Shown: positions 20,092 to 30,553, counted from the stretch's first letter. The stretch is DNA of 64,000 bases from Cupriavidus basilensis (GCF_000876015.1 NZ_BBQM01000018.1:124001-188000); one strand, 5' to 3'. Notes: a model not told the origin generated them from the sequence alone. Numbers and translations are program-made.

Positions 20092-20589
20092 TCAGCCCGC
20101 CGCGTCCAGGCCCCTGGCGCGCAGCATGGCAACCACGCCGTCGCAGGCGTCCTCCACGTAGTCGAGCACGCGCTCGAAGCCGTCGCCCTCGCCGTAGTAC
20201 GGATCCGGCACCTCGTCGGCGTCGTGCCGGGTGGCGAAGCTCATCAGCAGGCGCAGCCGGTCGCGGCTGCCGGGCGGGCACAGCGCGCCGAGCGCCTGCA
20301 GGTTGTCGCGGTCCATCGCCAGCACGAGGTCGAAGCGCGCGAAATCGGCCGACGTGGCCAGGCGCGCGCGCTGCGCGGAGAGATCGTAGCCGCGCGCCAG
20401 CGCATAGCGCTGCGCGCGCGTGTCCGGCGCGCGGCCGACGTGGTAGCCGTGCGTGCCGGCGGAATCGAGCTCGACCGCGCCGTCCATGCCGGCCGCGCGC
20501 AGCTTGGCGCGCAGCACGCCCTCGGCGGTCGGCGAACGGCAGATATTGCCCATGCAGCACATGAGAATCGAGAATGTCTTTGTCGGCAT
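20092..20589 (-). CDS. Low-molecular-weight protein-tyrosine phosphatase
   Basis: A cytoplasmic phosphatase of 165 residues with the P-loop C(X5)R formed by CMGNICRS (Cys12 to Arg18) and the general-acid Asp in VPDPYYGEGDGFERVL. These residues define the family. Lack of nearby capsule or tyrosine-kinase genes argues against a Wzb-type role in polysaccharide export. AGGAGG lies 8-13 bases before ATG 20589. It probably shares a transcript with the Gcr-like gene, which begins 79 bp downstream of its stop. Confidence 0.94.
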   Translation of the reverse strand: MPTKTFSILMCCMGNICRSPTAEGVLRAKLRAAGMDGAVELDSAGTHGYHVGRAPDTRAQRYALARGYDLSAQRARLATSADFARFDLVLAMDRDNLQALGALCPPGSRDRLRLLMSFATRHDADEVPDPYYGEGDGFERVLDYVEDACDGVVAMLRARGLDAAG

Positions 20590-20811
20590 GCTGAATCCAG
20601 CCTCCTGATCGGTCGGCGCCCGGCGCGCGGAGAGCGGATTTTACCCGCCCGCGGCGACAGGCCCGCGTGGCGTGCCGGATCGGGCCGGGCGGCCCGCGGC
20701 GCGCGGCCCGGCGCCGGCCAGGCTGCGCGGCGGCGGCGGAAAAGCAGCGAAGAAGCGGCAAAAAAACGGCGGCGGCAGCGAACCGGCGGCGGCGCAAGAA
20801 AAGCAAAAAAG

Positions 20812-20841
20812 GTGACGCAACGGTTCCTCCACCCGCATAAT
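20812..20841 (+). promoter_or_regulatory. Candidate promoter (GTGACG, 18 bp, CATAAT)
   Basis: GTGACG (20812-20817) and CATAAT (20836-20841) are 18 bp apart. The -10 box overlaps the ATG at 20840, so transcription would begin near 20848, just before the in-frame GTG at 20849. The 150 bp upstream is an unusual GCGG/AAAA-rich purine stretch with no gene. Confidence 0.4.
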
Positions 20842-21226
20842 GCCTGCGGTGAACCATCGCTTCAGCCCCCTCCCCGCCTCCGGCGCCTTGCTGTGCGGCG
20901 CGCTCCTGTGCGGCGCTCTCTTGTGCGCGGGCCCCGCGCGCGCCGAGCCTTCCGCCGAAGCCGCCACGGCGGCCGGCAACGCGGCCGCCGTGGCCGGCTG
21001 CGCCAACATGCTGGCCGTCATCGAGCGCAGCCTGGAAGAAGAACTCGGCAAGGCCTGCGCGGCACCCGCCTCGATCCCGGCCGCCGCCACCGCCTGCGCG
21101 GCGCAGCAGGAACCGCTGCGCGCCATCGCGGACTACATCGGCAAGCGCCGCGCGGCCGACGCCGATGCGTGCGAGACGCTGCTGGAAGTCAACAAGCGCC
21201 TGCGCACGCTGCCGCCCAAGAGCTAG
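20840..21226 (+). CDS. Secreted hypothetical protein
   Basis: A 128-residue protein I do not recognise. It has a signal peptide with a repeated hydrophobic core (LLCGALLCGALLCAG) and a likely cleavage after ARA, leaving a mature Ala-rich helical protein of about 90 residues with Cys at about 54, 74, 85 and 113 that could form disulfides in the periplasm. The ATG at 20840 overlaps a candidate -10 box, so GTG 20849 (three codons downstream) may be the real start. It is convergent with the short gene at 21258. Confidence 0.62.
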   Translation: MPAVNHRFSPLPASGALLCGALLCGALLCAGPARAEPSAEAATAAGNAAAVAGCANMLAVIERSLEEELGKACAAPASIPAAATACAAQQEPLRAIADYIGKRRAADADACETLLEVNKRLRTLPPKS

Positions 21227-21257
21227 CCCGGCGCGGCGCGGCCCTGGAGCCGCGCGC

Positions 21258-21557
21258 TCAGGGCAGCTTGGCCGCCAGCACGTCCAGCTTGTTGATCGAC
21301 GGCGGATCGGCGAACAGGTCCGGCGCTTTCGCCATGAGGGCCTCGGCCACCTTGCCGGAGAGATGGGCGTCGCGCCCGGCCTCGTCCGAAAAGGCATCGA
21401 AGATGCCGTACGTGGACGGCCCGAGCTTGAGCGCGAACCAGGCCGTGGTGCCGGTTTCGGCCTGCACCAGCGGCAGCCCGCCGAGCAGGAACGCCTCGAC
21501 TTCCTTTTCCTTGCCGGGCTTCGCATGCAGCGGAACCCACAGCGCGAACTTGACCAT
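21258..21557 (-). CDS. Antibiotic-biosynthesis-monooxygenase-like (ABM) domain protein
   Basis: A 99-residue protein beginning VKFALWVPLHAKPGKEKEVE, with ETGTTAWFALKLGPSTYGIFDAF in the middle and DAHLSGKVAEAL, the pattern of dimeric alpha-beta barrel ABM/quinol-monooxygenase-like proteins. Members include YgiN-type monooxygenases and many proteins of unknown function, so no reaction is assigned. ATG 21557 is preceded by AGAGGTG; upstream in-frame Met codons lack a site. It sits just upstream of uvrB's end, on the same strand as uvrB, with a 64-bp gap. Confidence 0.78.
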   Translation of the reverse strand: MVKFALWVPLHAKPGKEKEVEAFLLGGLPLVQAETGTTAWFALKLGPSTYGIFDAFSDEAGRDAHLSGKVAEALMAKAPDLFADPPSINKLDVLAAKLP

Positions 21558-21621
21558 GACGCACCTCTTCATCACCGTCCGGGATTCCAACTATAGACGG
21601 TGAGCGAGGCCGCGAGACGCC

Positions 21622-23721
<2,100 letters not shown>

Positions 23722-23889
23722 AGGGCTGGCAGCGGAAAAGTAAGGGAAAACCTCAGGAAAACGGATGGATACGCTAGAATCTTGGGGTTGGCGGCCAGGT
23801 ATCAAGATGGGGGCCGCCGCACTCTCCAGCGCAGTCCGGAGCATTCTACGCCCTCCCGTTTTGTTACATAGCTGACCACGAGATCCCAA

Positions 23890-25086
23890 ATGAGTTTGTT
23901 TTCTGCCGTCGAGATGGCCCCGCGCGACCCGATCCTGGGCCTGAATGAAGCCTTCAATGCCGATACCCGTGCCACCAAGGTCAATCTGGGTGTCGGCGTG
24001 TACTTCACCGACGAAGGGAAAATCCCCCTGCTGCGCGCCGTGCAGGAAGCCGAGAAAGCCCGCCTGGCCACCGCGACGCCGCGCGGCTACCTGCCCATCG
24101 AAGGCATCGCCGCCTACGACCAGGCCGTGCAGACTCTGCTGTTCGGCAAGGAATCGCCGCTCATCACCGAAGGCCGCGTGGTGACGGCGCAGGCACTGGG
24201 CGGCACCGGCGCGCTGAAGATCGGCGCCGACTTCCTCAAGCGCCTGTATCCGGACGCCAAGGTCGCCATCAGCGACCCGAGCTGGGAAAACCACCGCGCC
24301 CTGTTCGAGGCGGCCGGCTTCCCCGTGGTCAACTATGCCTACTACGACGCGCCCAGCCACGGCCTGAACTTCGCCGGCATGGTCGAGTCGCTCAAGTCCT
24401 ACCCGGCCAACACCATCGTGGTGCTGCACGCGTGCTGCCACAACCCGACCGGCGTCGACCTGTCGCCCGAGCAGTGGAAGCAGGTGGTGGAGCTGGTCAA
24501 GGAACGCAACCTGATCCCGTTCCTCGACATGGCCTACCAGGGCTTCGCCGAGGGCATCGAGCCGGACGGCGCCGCGGTGCGCCTGTTCGCCGAGTCGGGC
24601 CTGCCGTTCTTCGTCTCGAGCTCGTTCTCGAAGAGCTTCTCGCTGTACGGCGAGCGCGTCGGCGCGCTGTCCATCGTGACCACCGGCAAGGAAGAAGCGC
24701 AGCGCGTGCTGTCGCAGGTCAAGCGCGTGATCCGCACCAACTACTCCAACCCGCCCACGCACGGCGGCACCGTGGTGGCGACCGTGCTGAACAGCCCGGA
24801 ACTGCGCGCCATGTGGGAGCAGGAACTGGGCGAGATGCGCGACCGCATCAAGCTGATGCGCCACGCGCTGGTGGACAAGCTGGCCGCCAAGGGCGTGCCG
24901 GGCGACTTCTCCTTCGTCAAGGCCCAGCGCGGCATGTTCTCGTACTCGGGCCTGACCTCGGCCCAGGTCGACCGCCTGCGCACCGAGCACGGCATCTACG
25001 CGGTCGGCACCGGCCGCATCTGCGTGGCCGCGCTGAACAGCCGCAACATCGACGCGGTGGTCGACGCGATCGCGGCCGTGCTGTAA
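23890..25086 (+). CDS. tyrB: Aromatic/aspartate aminotransferase (class I, PLP)
   Basis: A cytoplasmic class I aminotransferase of 398 residues, closest in pattern to TyrB/AspC: VNLGVGVYFTDEG at the N-terminus, HACCHNPTGVD, the PLP lysine in SSSFSKSFSLYGERVG and the substrate-carboxylate Arg in TGRICVAAL near the C-terminus. It would transfer amino groups between glutamate and aromatic 2-oxo acids or oxaloacetate. TyrB versus AspC cannot be settled by eye. It is transcribed away from uvrB and closed by a strong terminator. Confidence 0.92.
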   Translation: MSLFSAVEMAPRDPILGLNEAFNADTRATKVNLGVGVYFTDEGKIPLLRAVQEAEKARLATATPRGYLPIEGIAAYDQAVQTLLFGKESPLITEGRVVTAQALGGTGALKIGADFLKRLYPDAKVAISDPSWENHRALFEAAGFPVVNYAYYDAPSHGLNFAGMVESLKSYPANTIVVLHACCHNPTGVDLSPEQWKQVVELVKERNLIPFLDMAYQGFAEGIEPDGAAVRLFAESGLPFFVSSSFSKSFSLYGERVGALSIVTTGKEEAQRVLSQVKRVIRTNYSNPPTHGGTVVATVLNSPELRAMWEQELGEMRDRIKLMRHALVDKLAAKGVPGDFSFVKAQRGMFSYSGLTSAQVDRLRTEHGIYAVGTGRICVAALNSRNIDAVVDAIAAVL

Positions 25087-25105
25087 TTCGCGGCAAAAAG
25101 CGATG

Positions 25106-25130
25106 AAAAGGCGACTTCGGTCGCCTTTTT
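25106..25130 (+). terminator. Intrinsic terminator after the aminotransferase gene
   Basis: GGCGAC and GTCGCC pair around a stable TTCG tetraloop, extended by AAAA opposite TTTT and followed by a T-run. A textbook factor-independent terminator 20 bp past the stop. Confidence 0.93.
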
Positions 25131-25384
25131 CGCGCCCGGACTCAATTTTTTACGATCTTTTCCGATCTGTAATGGAGCGGTACCGGCTTTGTCCTATTGT
25201 CTTTTTCCGGTGCGGGCGTACCTTAGGGTATATGCTGCATCGCACGATCGTTCGCAAACGCGCATAATCCACCGCAGTCGGTAACACGTTGGCAACGTGA
25301 GCAGCATGAATCGTGGTTTCATCACATTTATAACGTCAAGGCGTTGAATTCCCGCTTCGCCCCCCAGCCTGATAGGTATCCGTC
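25131..25384 (+). promoter_or_regulatory. phaZ upstream region with the palindrome CACGTTGGCAACGTG
   Basis: This intergenic stretch is AT-richer than its surroundings. It contains a perfect 6-3-6 palindrome at 25285-25299 (CACGTT, GGC, AACGTG), about 85 bp before the phaZ start, which may be an operator. A TTTATAACG stretch near 25330 could be part of a promoter, but no pair of hexamers with correct spacing is clear. No gene is seen. Confidence 0.45.
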
Positions 25385-26626
25385 ATGCTTTACCAGCTGC
25401 ATGAGTTCCAGCGCTCGATGCTGCACCCGCTGACCGCGTGGGCGCAGGCCACGGCCAAGACCTTCACCAATCCCCTCAGCCCGCTCTCCCTGGTCCCCGG
25501 CGCCACCCGCCTGGCCGCCGGCTACGAGCTGCTGTACCGGCTCGGCAAGGAATACGAGAAGCCGTCGTTCGACATCAAGTCGGTCCGCTCCAACGGCCGC
25601 GAGATCCCGATCGTCGAGCAGACCATCGTCGAAAAGCCGTTCTGCAGGCTGGTGCGCTTCAAGCGCTATGCCGACGACCCCGAAACCATCAAGCTGCTCA
25701 AGGACGAGCCGGTGGTGCTGGTGTGCGCGCCGCTCTCGGGCCACCACGCCACGCTGCTGCGCGACACCGTGCGCACGCTGCTGCAGGACCACAAGGTCTA
25801 CGTGACCGACTGGCTCGACGCGCGCATGGTGCCGGTCGAGCACGGCCCGTTCCACCTGGCCGACTACATCCACTACATCCAGGACTTCATCCGCCATATC
25901 GGCGCGGACAACCTGCACGTGATCTCGGTCTGCCAGCCGACCGTGCCCGTGCTCGCGGCGATCTCGCTGCTGGCCTCGGCCGGCGAGAAGACGCCCAGGA
26001 CCATGACCATGATGGGCGGCCCGATCGACGCGCGCCGCAGCCCCACCGCGGTCAATTCGCTGGCGACCAACAAGTCGTACGAGTGGTTCGAGAACAACGT
26101 GATCTACACCGTGCCGGCGAACTACCCGGGCCACGGCCGCAAGGTCTATCCCGGCTTCCTGCAGCACGCCGGCTTCGTGGCAATGAACCCGGACCGCCAC
26201 CTGTCCTCGCACTACGACTACTACCTGAGCCTGGTCGAGGGCGACTCCGACGACGCCGAAGCCCACGTGCGCTTCTACGACGAATACAACGCCGTGCTCG
26301 ACATGGCGGCCGAGTACTATCTGGACACCATCCGCGAGGTCTTCCAGGAATTCCGCCTGGCCAACGGCACCTGGGAAATCGACGGCGAGGCGGTACGCCC
26401 GCAGGACATCAAGGGCACCGCGCTGCTGACCATCGAGGGCGAGCTGGACGACATCTCGGGCGCCGGCCAGACCGCCGCCGCGCACGAGTTGTGCGCCGGC
26501 ATCGCCAAGACGCGCAAGCAGCATATCGTGGCGCCCAAGTGCGGCCACTACGGGATCTTCTCCGGCCGCCGCTGGCGCCAGGACATCTACCCCGAGCTGC
26601 GCGACTTCATCCTGAAGTACCGCTGA
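25385..26626 (+). CDS. phaZ: Intracellular polyhydroxybutyrate depolymerase PhaZ
   Basis: A granule-associated enzyme that mobilises stored PHB. The 413-residue protein has no signal peptide, as expected for the i-PHA depolymerases. The lipase-box-like segment VCQPTVPVLAA carries the nucleophile Cys183, the position reported for Ralstonia eutropha PhaZa1. The other triad members are likely Asp in IEGELDDISG and His in KCGHYGIFSGRRWR. It is monocistronic, bounded by terminators. phaC/phaA/phaB genes are not in this window, which is usual because phaZ1 is unlinked to them. Confidence 0.96.
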   Translation: MLYQLHEFQRSMLHPLTAWAQATAKTFTNPLSPLSLVPGATRLAAGYELLYRLGKEYEKPSFDIKSVRSNGREIPIVEQTIVEKPFCRLVRFKRYADDPETIKLLKDEPVVLVCAPLSGHHATLLRDTVRTLLQDHKVYVTDWLDARMVPVEHGPFHLADYIHYIQDFIRHIGADNLHVISVCQPTVPVLAAISLLASAGEKTPRTMTMMGGPIDARRSPTAVNSLATNKSYEWFENNVIYTVPANYPGHGRKVYPGFLQHAGFVAMNPDRHLSSHYDYYLSLVEGDSDDAEAHVRFYDEYNAVLDMAAEYYLDTIREVFQEFRLANGTWEIDGEAVRPQDIKGTALLTIEGELDDISGAGQTAAAHELCAGIAKTRKQHIVAPKCGHYGIFSGRRWRQDIYPELRDFILKYR

Positions 26627-26666
26627 TCCCGCTGAACCGCCGCCGGCGCGCCGGCGGCAAGAAGGC

Positions 26667-26697
26667 AAAACGCCCGCATCGGATGCGGGCGTTTTTT
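26667..26697. terminator. Bidirectional terminator between phaZ and the tetR gene
   Basis: CGCCCGCAT and ATGCGGGCG pair around a 3-base loop, with AAAA before and six T residues after. It serves both convergent genes. Confidence 0.92.
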
Positions 26698-26725
26698 CAT
26701 GCGGTGACGCGCGCGGCGGCGGGCC

Positions 26726-27361
26726 TCAGCGCTTTTCCAGGTAGGACAGCAGCATGTCGGTGTGCAGCTCGGCAAAGCGCGCGTGCTCGTCCTGCGAGGC
26801 CACGTCGCGGCCGATCACCGCGCTGATGGTGTAGCGGTTGGACAGCAGGTAGTAACCCAGCGCCGAGATCGTCAGGTAGAGCTGCGGCACGTCCACGTCG
26901 TCGCGGAACACGCCCTGGCGCTGGCCGCGCTTGACGATGTCGGCCAGCACGTTGACGATCGGGTTGACCAGCTGGTGCAGCTGCGTGGACTTCTTCAGGT
27001 GGCGCGCCTCGTGCAGGTTCTCGCTGTTGACCAGGCGGATGAACTCCGGGTTGCGGTAATACCAGTCCCAGACGAAGCGGGCCAGCGTGCGCACCGCGGC
27101 CACCGGGTCTTCGTCGACGATGTGCAGTTGCTCCTCGGCGGCGCGGAATTCCGCGTACTGGCGCTCCAGCACGGCGAGGAACAAGCCCTCCTTGCTGCCA
27201 TAGTAGTAATACAGCATGCGCTCGTTGGTCTCGGCGCGCCGCGCGATCTGGTCGACGCGCGCGCCAGCCAGGCCGCCCTTGGCGAATTCCTCGGTCGCCG
27301 CGTCGAGAATACGGCGGCGCGTACCCTCTGGGTCCCGCTTCGTTCTGGTTTCGTTTTGCAT
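26726..27361 (-). CDS. TetR-family transcriptional regulator
   Basis: A 211-residue regulator. The N-terminal helix-turn-helix is typical (TRRRILDAATEEFAKGGLAGARVDQIARRA, here given as two parts: TRRRILDAATEEFAK and GGLAGARVDQIARRA) with MLYYYYGSKEGLF as recognition-helix end. The C-terminal ligand domain is of the kind found in RutR/NemR-like regulators, with many aromatic residues (RFVWDWYYRNPEF). It is divergent from rnfB-nth with about 160 bp between the starts; regulation of one or the other cannot be read from the sequence. A CATAAT -10 candidate lies at 27389-27394 on the minus strand. Confidence 0.9.
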   Translation of the reverse strand: MQNETRTKRDPEGTRRRILDAATEEFAKGGLAGARVDQIARRAETNERMLYYYYGSKEGLFLAVLERQYAEFRAAEEQLHIVDEDPVAAVRTLARFVWDWYYRNPEFIRLVNSENLHEARHLKKSTQLHQLVNPIVNVLADIVKRGQRQGVFRDDVDVPQLYLTISALGYYLLSNRYTISAVIGRDVASQDEHARFAELHTDMLLSYLEKR

Positions 27362-27520
27362 GCGACGGCTGAAGAATCGTTGCGCGGGATTATGGCATAG
27401 GGCGGCAGGCGCCCGGCCCCGCGAAGCTGCGCCGCATCATCGCGCGTTTCTGCGCCGCAACGAAATCGGGGATAATCCCTGCCGCGCAGCCGTTCCGGCG
27501 GGCCGGGCCACCGGCCGGAC

Positions 27521-28381
27521 ATGAGAACGGCGCCCCGCCGTCCCCGCAAACCCGCAAATGCCGCTGTGACTGCCATTCCGCAAACCCTCGCCGACCGGCT
27601 CGAAGCCCTGCTGCCGCAGACCCAGTGCACCAAGTGCGGCTTCGACGGCTGCCGCCCCTACGCCGAAGCCCTGGCCGCCGGCGAGGCCGACTGCAACCGC
27701 TGCCCGCCCGGCGGCGCCGAAGGCATCGGCCGCCTGGCCGCGCTGCTCGGCGCGCCGGCGCCGGCGCTGGACCCGGCATGTGGCATCGAGCAGGCGCGCG
27801 CGGTGGCCCGCATCGACGAAAGCCTGTGCATCGGCTGCACGCTGTGCATCCAGGCCTGCCCGGTCGACGCCATCGTGGGCGCGCCCAAGCAGATGCACAC
27901 CGTGCTGGCCGACTGGTGCACCGGCTGCGACCTGTGCGTGGCGCCCTGCCCGGTCGACTGCATCGCCATGATCCCGGTCACGCCCGGGCGCACCGGCTGG
28001 GCCGCGTGGTCGCAGGCGCAGGCCGACGAGGCCCGCGCGCGCTACGTGGCGCGCCGCGCCCGGCTGGTGCGCGAGCGGGAGGAAAACGACGCCCGCCTGG
28101 CCGCCAAGGCCGCCGCCAAGCTCGAGGCGCTGCAGGCCGAGACCGCGCAGAGCGAGGAAGAACGCCTGGCCCAGGCGCGCAAGCAGGCCATCATCCAGGC
28201 CGCCATCGAGCGCGCGCGCCTGAAGCAGCAGGCCGTCAAGCCGCGCAACACGGAAAACGTCGCGCCCGCCGTGCAGGCCCAGATCGACGCCGCCGAGGCG
28301 CGCCGCGCCAGGGCCGGCCTCGCCGCGCCGGACCCGGCCGGACCCGCACCCGACACCAACCCAGCCCACAAGGACGAATGA
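27521..28381 (+). CDS. rnfB: RnfB/RsxB-type iron-sulfur protein without membrane anchor
   Basis: A ferredoxin-like electron carrier of 286 residues. In order: a short basic N-terminus, the RnfB N-terminal 4Fe-4S domain (CTKCGFDGCRPYA and later CNRCPPGG), two bacterial-type 4Fe-4S motifs (CIGCTLCIQACPVDAI and CTGCDLCVAPCPVDC), then a long charged coiled-coil-like tail rich in Ala, Glu, Arg and Lys (about 175-260). The hydrophobic N-terminal helix usual in RnfB is missing and no rnfA, C, D, G or E lies nearby. The stop overlaps the nth start (ATGA). GATAAT at 27471-27476 may be the -10 box. Confidence 0.86.
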   Translation: MRTAPRRPRKPANAAVTAIPQTLADRLEALLPQTQCTKCGFDGCRPYAEALAAGEADCNRCPPGGAEGIGRLAALLGAPAPALDPACGIEQARAVARIDESLCIGCTLCIQACPVDAIVGAPKQMHTVLADWCTGCDLCVAPCPVDCIAMIPVTPGRTGWAAWSQAQADEARARYVARRARLVREREENDARLAAKAAAKLEALQAETAQSEEERLAQARKQAIIQAAIERARLKQQAVKPRNTENVAPAVQAQIDAAEARRARAGLAAPDPAGPAPDTNPAHKDE

Positions 28382-29022
28382 ACGCCGCCAAGTGCCGCGC
28401 CCTGTTCGAAACACTGCGCGAAGTCAATCCGGCCCCGGCCACCGAACTGGAATACAGCTCGCCGTTCGAGCTGCTGATCGCCGTGCTGCTGTCGGCGCAG
28501 GCCACCGACGTGGGCGTGAACAAGGCTACCCGCAAGCTCTACCCGGTCGCGCACACGCCCCAGCAGATCCTCGACCTCGGCGAGGAAGGGCTGATCGGGT
28601 ACATCAAGACCATCGGCCTCTACAAGACCAAGGCCAGGCACGTCATGGCGACCTGCCGCATCCTGGCCGAGCAGTACGGCGGCGAGGTGCCGCGCGACCG
28701 CGCGGCGCTGGAAGCGCTGCCGGGCGTGGGCCGCAAGACCGCCAACGTGGTGCTCAACACCGCCTTCGGCGAGGCCACCATCGCCGTCGACACGCACATC
28801 TTCCGCGTGGCCAACCGCACCGGGCTGGCGCCGGGCAAGAACGTGCAGGTGGTGGAGCACAAGCTGCTCAAGGTGGTGCCGCAGGAATTCCTGCACGACG
28901 CGCACCACTGGCTGATCCTGCACGGGCGCTACGTCTGCAAGGCGCGCAAGCCCGAGTGCTGGCACTGCGCGATCGAGCCGCTGTGCGAGTTCCGCGAGAA
29001 GACCGAGGCGCCCAGCATCTAA
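28378..29022 (+). CDS. nth: Endonuclease III (DNA N-glycosylase/AP lyase)
   Basis: Removes oxidised pyrimidines in base excision repair. The 214-residue protein shows the helix-hairpin-helix LPGVGRKTANVVLN with the catalytic Lys in GRKTA, the catalytic Asp in VDTHIFRVANR, and the [4Fe-4S] loop CKARKPECWHCAIEPLC (C-X6-C-X2-C-X5-C). ATG overlaps the rnfB stop, indicating translational coupling. In Escherichia coli nth lies at the end of the rsx operon, so this is a shortened version of the same linkage. Confidence 0.97.
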   Translation: MNAAKCRALFETLREVNPAPATELEYSSPFELLIAVLLSAQATDVGVNKATRKLYPVAHTPQQILDLGEEGLIGYIKTIGLYKTKARHVMATCRILAEQYGGEVPRDRAALEALPGVGRKTANVVLNTAFGEATIAVDTHIFRVANRTGLAPGKNVQVVEHKLLKVVPQEFLHDAHHWLILHGRYVCKARKPECWHCAIEPLCEFREKTEAPSI

Positions 29023-29051
29023 GCAGCGTCCGAACGGCGCCCGCAATGCAG

Positions 29052-29075
29052 AAAGGCCCCCGCGGGGGCCTTTGC
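29052..29075 (+). terminator. Terminator after nth (22-bp palindrome)
   Basis: AAAGGCCCCCG is followed directly by its reverse complement CGGGGGCCTTT. The structure can act in both directions, between convergent nth and the nitroreductase gene, although the T-run is only three bases. Confidence 0.75.
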
Positions 29076-29102
29076 TTCTTGCCGCGAACCGGAACGCCGG
29101 TC

Positions 29103-29690
29103 TCAGACGATGCGGCAGGCCTCGTCGAACGACAGGCGCGGGCCGCGCGGGAACAGCTTGTCCGCCTCGCCGTAGCCCAGGTTGCACAGGAAGTTGACCG
29201 ACCACTTGCCGTCGGGGAAGAAGGCGGCGTTCACCTTGGCGGCGTCGAAGCCGGCCATCGGGCCGCAGTCGAGGCCGAGCGCGCGCGCGGCCAGGATGAA
29301 ATAGCCGCCCTGCAGCGAACCGTTCATGAGCGCGTCACGCGCGATCTTTTCCGGCTGGCCGGCATACCACGCGCGCGCGTCGGCATGCGGGAACAGCTTG
29401 GGCAGCTGGTCGTGGAAGGCGTTGTCGAACGCGATGATGGCCGTCACCGGCGCCGAGCGGGTCTTCTCCGTGTTGCCGGCCGAGACGCATTCGACCAGGC
29501 GGGCCTTTTCCGCGGCGCTCCTGACGAAGACGATGCGGGCCGGCGAGCCGTTGGCGGCGGTCGGGCCGAACTTCATCGCCTCGTAGATCTGGTGGAGCAC
29601 GGCATCGTCCACCTGGCGGTCCTGCCAGACGTTGTGGGTGCGGGCATCGGTGAACAGTTGGGCGATGGCGGCCTGGTCGATCGGTTTCAT
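29103..29690 (-). CDS. Nitroreductase-family protein, RutE/malonic-semialdehyde-reductase-like
   Basis: An FMN-dependent reductase-like protein of 195 residues, the length of RutE. Family blocks include FGPTAANGSPARIVFV, ALMNGSLQGGYFILAARALGLDCGPMAGFD and NFLCNLGYG. RutE reduces malonic semialdehyde in pyrimidine catabolism, but no other rut genes are nearby, so the substrate is open. ATG 29690 is followed by KPIDQAAIAQLF. A TACAAT -10 candidate lies at 29741-29746 on the minus strand, and the leader crosses a CCTCCT-rich tract (29707-29732). Confidence 0.88.
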   Translation of the reverse strand: MKPIDQAAIAQLFTDARTHNVWQDRQVDDAVLHQIYEAMKFGPTAANGSPARIVFVRSAAEKARLVECVSAGNTEKTRSAPVTAIIAFDNAFHDQLPKLFPHADARAWYAGQPEKIARDALMNGSLQGGYFILAARALGLDCGPMAGFDAAKVNAAFFPDGKWSVNFLCNLGYGEADKLFPRGPRLSFDEACRIV

Positions 29691-29706
29691 GCGTCGGTTC
29701 CTGAGC

Positions 29707-29732
29707 GGGAGGAGGAGAAGGAGGAGGAGGTA
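29707..29732. repeat. Homopurine GGAGGA tract
   Basis: The plus strand is an uninterrupted run of G and A built from GGAGGA units; the minus strand, which is the leader of the nitroreductase gene, is all pyrimidine. Such tracts can form triplexes and vary in length; no function is evident. Confidence 0.6.
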
Positions 29733-29925
29733 AGAGCCGGATTGTAGCGAAGACCGCGCTTTCCCTCTGCAAGCGATTTGAGCGGACGATTCAATTCTGT
29801 TGCATCTTTTGCCGCGCCTTCTGTTGCGCCCGCGCGGAGGCGGCGGCGCAGGCGCGGCAAGCGGACATGGCGGCACCTGGACGGAAACGCCCGGCAGGCG
29901 CCCTGCGGCGCCATCCGCGCTCGTT

Positions 29926-29931
29926 TACAAT
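29926..29931 (+). promoter_or_regulatory. Candidate -10 box (TACAAT) of the DUF1841 gene
   Basis: TACAAT ends nine bases before the ATG at 29941, so the predicted transcript starts about 29938 and has only about three untranslated bases. No strong -35 hexamer is visible. Confidence 0.5.
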
Positions 29932-29940
29932 GGCGCCACC

Positions 29941-30372
29941 ATGTTCAATCCCTCCCGCGAAGAAGTCCGCCGTTTTTTCTGCGAAGCCTGGCAGAAGCAG
30001 CGCGCCGGCAGCGTCCTCACCCCGCTCGAAGCCATTGCCGTCGACTGGATCGGCGAGCATCCCGAATACCAGGACCTGCTCGCCGACACCGAGGGCGCGC
30101 TGGGCCAGGACTACACGCCCGAAGGCGGCCAGACCAACCCCTTTCTGCATCTGGCCATGCACCTGTCGATCGCCGAGCAGGTCTCGATCGACCAGCCGCC
30201 CGGCATCCGCGGCGCCTACGAGGCGCTGGCGCGGCGTCTGGACTCGCCGCACGAGGCCCATCACCAGGTCATGGAATGCCTGGGCGAAATGCTGTGGCAG
30301 GCACAGCGCAGCGGCCTGCCGCCCGACGGCGAGCAATACATCGCCGCCGTCCAGCGCCGCGCCACGCGCTAG
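29941..30372 (+). CDS. DUF1841 family protein
   Basis: A soluble 143-residue protein matching the DUF1841 pattern: it opens FNPSREEVRRFFCEAW, has HPEYQDLLAD, and a central NPFLHLAMHLSIAEQVSIDQPPG with His residues that could bind metal, followed by HEAHHQVMECLGEMLW. Function is unknown in the family. The start follows a TACAAT box almost directly and has no Shine-Dalgarno, suggesting a nearly leaderless mRNA. Confidence 0.87.
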   Translation: MFNPSREEVRRFFCEAWQKQRAGSVLTPLEAIAVDWIGEHPEYQDLLADTEGALGQDYTPEGGQTNPFLHLAMHLSIAEQVSIDQPPGIRGAYEALARRLDSPHEAHHQVMECLGEMLWQAQRSGLPPDGEQYIAAVQRRATR

Positions 30373-30553
30373 GCCGGCGCCGCCCGCCGTCGCGGCGGAT
30401 AACGGCGGCGGCGAATGGTGGCAGACAACGGCGGCGCACAAATCATCACAAATTGCGCGTGCCGGGCATGATAGGCTCTACCGCGTCGCAATCACCCGCC
30501 GCGCATGCGTCACCCGCCCCCCGGAGTCAGGGAACGCAGGCCGCCTTCATCCC

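Noticed and set aside
23722..23889. LexA/SOS box for uvrB
   Set aside because: No CTGT-N8-ACAG-like palindrome is visible; same result upstream of recN (37163-37217).
25270..25320. Sigma-54 promoter before phaZ (TTGGCAACGTGAGCAGCA)
   Set aside because: TGGCA is present but the required TTGC at the -12 position is missing at correct spacing.
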